Source of the DNA: Rubritepida flocculans DSM 14296 | GTDB lineage: Bacteria > Pseudomonadota > Alphaproteobacteria > Acetobacterales > Acetobacteraceae | Direction: 5' to 3' | Assembly: GCF_000425365.1 (NCBI RefSeq) | Contig: NZ_AUDH01000002.1 | Coordinates: 124,001 to 188,000, forward strand | DNA length: 64,000 nt | Made by a program: the position numbers and the translations under genes | Notes under the pieces: generated by a model | Databases searched by the model: none | What the model saw: only the letters and a program-made list of their open reading frames with translations | What the model was told of the DNA's origin: nothing | Shown here: piece after piece, positions 61,031 to 64,000 of the stretch | How positions within the stretch are numbered: the stretch's first letter is position 1 | Layout: each line of letters begins with the position of its first letter

Positions 61031-63369
61031 CAGCGCCGCCCCCCGCCTTCGAGCCTCAGCGCATTGCCGATCACCGCCAGCGAGGAGGAGGCCATGACCA
61101 GCGCCGCGATCAGCGGCGTGGCGTAGCCCGCGATGGCGACCGGCACCGCCACGATGTTGTAGAGGAAGGAGAAGCCGATGTTCTGCGCCGCCACCCGCTG
61201 GGCGCGGCGCGCGCGCTCCACCGCCTCGGCCAGCGGCAGCAGCCCGCCGCCCTGCAGCACGAAGTCGCTCGCGGCCTGCGCCACGTCCATGCCGCTGGCG
61301 GGTGCGGCGGAGACATGGGCGCAGGCCAGCGCGGCCGCGTCGTTCACGCCGTCGCCCACCATCAGCACGCGCCGCCCCTGGGCGGCGAGCTCGGCGATGC
61401 GCGCGGCCTTGCGCGCAGGGGAGGCGCCCCCCTCCCAGGCCGCGATGCCGACTTCGGCGGCGACGCGCTCCACCACCTCCGGCGCATCGCCCGAGAGCAG
61501 CTCCACCCCGAGCCCGGCGGCGCGGAAGGCCGCCACGGCGGCGGCGGCGTCCTCGCGCAGCGAATCCTCGAAGCGGAACACCACGGGCGGATGGCCGGGG
61601 CGGGTGAAATGCAGACTCATCCCCCGCGGATCGGGCGGCAGGCCGCAGAAGCCCGCCGCGCCGAGCCGCGCCTCGCCGAGCGCGAGGCCCTGGCCCGGCG
61701 TCTCCACCGCGCCCTCGGCGAGCGGCGCATCGGGGCAGGCGCGCAACAGCGCCTGGGCGAGCGGGTGGCGGCTCGCGCGCGCAAGGCTCGCGGCGGCGCG
61801 CAGATCCTCCTCCGTCCAGTCGCCGGGCAGCAGGCGCGGGCGGCCTTCGGTCAGCGTGCCCGTCTTGTCGAGCACCACATGGTCGGCGCTGGCCAGGCGC
61901 TCCAGCGCGGTGGCGGAGGCCACCAGCACGCCGCGCCGGAACAGCGCGCCCGAGGTCACGACCTGCACCGAGGGCACGGCGATGGCGAGCCCGCAGGGGC
62001 AGGTGATGATGAGCGCGGCCACCGCGGGCACCAGCGCCGCCTGCCAGGGCAGGCCGCCCAGGAACCACCAGCCGAGAAAGGTGAGCAGCGCGATGGCGTG
62101 CGCGATGGGCACATAGATGCGCGCCGCGCGGTCGGCCAGGGCGGGGAAGCGGCCGCGCGCCTGCTCGGCGCGCTCGATCAGCCGGCCCATGGCGGCGAGG
62201 GAGCCCTCGGCGGCGCGGGCCGTGACGCGCGCGACGAAGGGCGCGCCCATGTTCACGCCGCCCGCGGCCAGCGCCTCGCCGCGGGAGAAGCGCCGCGGCA
62301 GGCTCTCGCCCGTGGTCGCGGCGGTGTCGAGCAGCGCCTCCTCCGATTCCAGCACGGCGTCGAGGCGCAGCCTCTCCCCGGCCGCGACGAGGATGCGCGC
62401 GCCGGGCGCCACGCGCTCGACGGGAACGGGGGCGGGGGCGCCCAGCACCTGCACCTGCCCCTCCTGCAGCGCGAGGAGTTCCGCCACCGACTGCCGCGCG
62501 CGCCGCCGCGCCGCGCGGTCGAGCAGCCGCCCCGCGAGCATGAGCGCGAGCAGCGCCGTCGCGCCGTCGAACCAGGTGTACTCGCCGTTGCGCAGCGTCT
62601 CGGAGAAGGACATCGCCGTGGTGGCGAGCACGCCGAGCGAGACGGCGCTGTCCATGTTCAGCCGCCCCGCGCGCAGCCCCCGCCAGGCGCCGCGGTAGAG
62701 CGGCATGCCCGCGACCAGCACCGTGGGCATGCCGATCAGCGCGGCGAGCCAGTGCATGAGGTGGCGCGTCTGCTCGCCCATGTCGATGCCGGCCCAGACC
62801 GGCACCGAGACGAGCATCACGTTCATCGCCCCGAAGGCGGCGATGCCGAGGGCGCGGAGCAGCTCCCGCCCCTCCGCGTCGTCGCTCGCGCGCAGGCAGG
62901 CGGGCGAGAAGGGCGCGACGCGGAAGCCGAGCCGCGCGATCAGCGCGGCGAAATCATTGGCGCGCGCGGCCGGCCCCTCCCAGGCGAGAGTGAGACGGCG
63001 CGTGGAGAGGTTCGCGCGGGCGCGCCGCACATCCGGCTCCGCATGCAGCGCCTGTTCGACGAGCCAGACGCAGGCGCCGCAGGTGAGGCCGGAGACGACG
63101 AGCTCCAGCCGGTGCAGGCCCGGCTTCTCCTCCAGCGCATGCGCTGCGAAGTCGGCGGGCGGCGCCTCGACGGGGCGCAGCGTGCCGGCGGCCATCGCGC
63201 GCTTGCGGTAGAAGGCCTCGAGGCCGAGCCCCTGCACCAGGTGGTGCGCGCCCTCGCAGCCCGCGCAGCAGAAGCGCCCCGCACCGGGCGGCACGGGCGC
63301 GCCGCAATGCGCGCAGGCCGGCGCGCTCTGCGGCGCCTCCGCGGCAGGGGCGCGGCCGAGCACGCTCAC
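61030..63369 (-). CDS. ccoI: copper-transporting P-type ATPase of cbb3 oxidase assembly
   Basis: The 779-residue P1B-ATPase (CcoI/FixI) has an N-terminal Cys-rich region (CAHCGAPVPPGAGRFCCAGC) and a heavy-metal domain with G-L-T-C-G-A-C. The membrane C-P-C motif is in ITCPCGLAIAVPSV, phosphorylation D-K-T-G-T in VVLDKTGTLTEG, and hinge G-D-G-V-N-D. It moves copper for the CcoN subunit. The GTG at 63369 overlaps the ccoH stop (GTGA). The longer open frame to 63441 adds residues within ccoH. Confidence 0.95.
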   Translation of the reverse strand: MSVLGRAPAAEAPQSAPACAHCGAPVPPGAGRFCCAGCEGAHHLVQGLGLEAFYRKRAMAAGTLRPVEAPPADFAAHALEEKPGLHRLELVVSGLTCGACVWLVEQALHAEPDVRRARANLSTRRLTLAWEGPAARANDFAALIARLGFRVAPFSPACLRASDDAEGRELLRALGIAAFGAMNVMLVSVPVWAGIDMGEQTRHLMHWLAALIGMPTVLVAGMPLYRGAWRGLRAGRLNMDSAVSLGVLATTAMSFSETLRNGEYTWFDGATALLALMLAGRLLDRAARRRARQSVAELLALQEGQVQVLGAPAPVPVERVAPGARILVAAGERLRLDAVLESEEALLDTAATTGESLPRRFSRGEALAAGGVNMGAPFVARVTARAAEGSLAAMGRLIERAEQARGRFPALADRAARIYVPIAHAIALLTFLGWWFLGGLPWQAALVPAVAALIITCPCGLAIAVPSVQVVTSGALFRRGVLVASATALERLASADHVVLDKTGTLTEGRPRLLPGDWTEEDLRAAASLARASRHPLAQALLRACPDAPLAEGAVETPGQGLALGEARLGAAGFCGLPPDPRGMSLHFTRPGHPPVVFRFEDSLREDAAAAVAAFRAAGLGVELLSGDAPEVVERVAAEVGIAAWEGGASPARKAARIAELAAQGRRVLMVGDGVNDAAALACAHVSAAPASGMDVAQAASDFVLQGGGLLPLAEAVERARRAQRVAAQNIGFSFLYNIVAVPVAIAGYATPLIAALVMASSSLAVIGNALRLEGGGRR

Positions 63370-63830
63370 GGCAGCAGCAGCCTCTGGCGGATGTCGAGGT
63401 GGCGGCCCTGGCCGTCGGTCAGCGTGCCGCGGAACTCCCACTGGCCGGGGCGCAGTTCGGGCAGGTCGAAGCCCTGGCGCGGGGTGGCCGCACCGAGCTC
63501 CACGCGCGTGCCCTCGAGCGGGCGCACGAGATGCGCCTCGATCACGCCCTCCACCGGGCGGCCCTCGCGGTCGGTCACCGCGACCGCGATGCGGCCATCG
63601 CGCAGGGCGACGCGCGGCGTCCAGCCCAGCGCGTCCTGGCGGGCGGCCTCCTCCAGCACCCGGTTGTAGGCGCGGCCGCGGTCGTAGCTCTGGCCCGTGG
63701 TGAGTCCCGGGAAGGTGCTGAGCGCGGCCCAGATCATGACCCCGTTCACCACCACGACGACGAGCATGCCGCCCACGAAGATCCAGGGAATCCAGCCGCT
63801 GCGGCGCGGGGTGGCGGTGCTCTGGCTCAT
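63366..63830 (-). CDS. ccoH: CcoH/FixH family protein
   Basis: The 154-residue protein has one N-terminal membrane helix (W-I-P-W-I-F-V-G-G-M-L-V-V-V-V-V, about 14-36). A periplasmic FixH domain with T-G-Q-S-Y-D-R-G-R-A-Y-N-R-V-L follows. FixH contributes to early assembly of the cbb3 oxidase. ATG 63830 overlaps the ccoG stop (ATGA). Confidence 0.92.
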   Translation of the reverse strand: MSQSTATPRRSGWIPWIFVGGMLVVVVVNGVMIWAALSTFPGLTTGQSYDRGRAYNRVLEEAARQDALGWTPRVALRDGRIAVAVTDREGRPVEGVIEAHLVRPLEGTRVELGAATPRQGFDLPELRPGQWEFRGTLTDGQGRHLDIRQRLLLP

Positions 63831-64000
63831 CGGCGCGGCCCCAGGAAGCTGCTCTGCTGGGCCAGCACGCTGCGTCCCTGCGCGTCCAGCAGGCGGAAGG
63901 TGATGGGCGTGCTCTCCGGCAGGTTGAGGCCCGCAGGCGCGGTGACCAGGGCGCGCCACTGGGTGATGCCGTCGTCGCGCGTCGTGATCACCGGCCGGCC
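63827..64000 (-). CDS. ccoG: CcoG/FixG ferredoxin-like protein, C-terminus only
   Basis: Reading from the window edge gives 57 residues of an Ig-like C-terminal domain, with ITQWRALVTAPAGLNLPEST, P-I-T-F-R-L-L-D-A and a terminal SSFLGPRR. This matches the end of CcoG, the iron-sulfur redox protein of cbb3 assembly. The Fe-S and membrane domains lie beyond the window, where ccoNOQP would also be expected. Confidence 0.88.
   Translation of the reverse strand, partial: GRPVITTRDDGITQWRALVTAPAGLNLPESTPITFRLLDAQGRSVLAQQSSFLGPRR

Overview
The window is chromosomal DNA from a very GC-rich alphaproteobacterium. By eye it is about 70-75% G+C, with almost every third codon position G or C. The best guess is Acetobacterales/Rhodospirillales, for example a Roseomonas-like genus. 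This is inferred from two Bug/TctC receptor genes, a split Rhodospirillum-type transhydrogenase (pntAA-pntAB-pntB), a hopanoid locus, ccoGHIS, and the conserved uvrC-pgsA-moaD-moaE order. Nothing in the sequence fixes the genus. Genes are tightly packed. Stop/start overlaps of the ATGA, GTGA, TTGA and TGATG types occur throughout and define the operons. No phage, transposase, CRISPR or rRNA is visible.

Layout. (1) 1-9.3 kb: Bug receptor (cut by the edge), YmdB-like phosphoesterase, 5-formyl-THF cyclo-ligase, YbjQ, tRNA-Gln, IspE, a TPR lipoprotein, class II aldolase, GST, a small membrane protein, ETF-quinone oxidoreductase, and a family-4-like uracil-DNA glycosylase without cysteines. (2) 9.4-17.2 kb: lytic transglycosylase, MoaB, a second Bug receptor, a TelA/XpaC/small-protein operon, and a ZnuA plus outer-membrane barrel operon with a Zur-type operator lying on the znuA start codon. 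(3) 17.3-24.3 kb: a polytopic membrane protein, uvrC-pgsA-lipoprotein-moaD-moaE, a 366-bp gap with a consensus DnaA box, folB and a FolM-like reductase. (4) 24.3-35.0 kb: hopanoid locus hpnL-K-(YdhR-like)-J-I on the minus strand, MlaA/VacJ, hpnM, then hpnA-hpnB-shc on the plus strand. It supplies squalene cyclisation, side-chain sugar chemistry and probable lipid traffic. Squalene synthesis (hpnCDE) and hpnG/H/N/O/P are not here. (5) 35.1-38.1 kb: proton-translocating transhydrogenase. (6) 38.1-53.7 kb: a run of amide and peptide hydrolases (M19 dipeptidase, acetylpolyamine amidohydrolase-like, M20, N-carbamoylase-like, MlrC/M81, GGT, amidase) with two oligopeptide-type ABC ATPases but no permease. 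Between them lie CNNM/CorC, Gpt, CsaA and small proteins. (7) 53.8-60.6 kb: an RND adaptor and pump, a ThDP-dependent enzyme and a pirin. (8) 60.7-64.0 kb: cbb3 oxidase maturation operon ccoG(partial)-H-I-S.

The most unusual structure is in the repeats. One is a dispersed element of about 130 bp (two copies plus a minimal hairpin). The other is a separate 60-bp tandem array of palindromes. In both, the stop codon of the upstream gene sits inside the palindrome, so the repeats appear to act as 3'-end or terminator modules.
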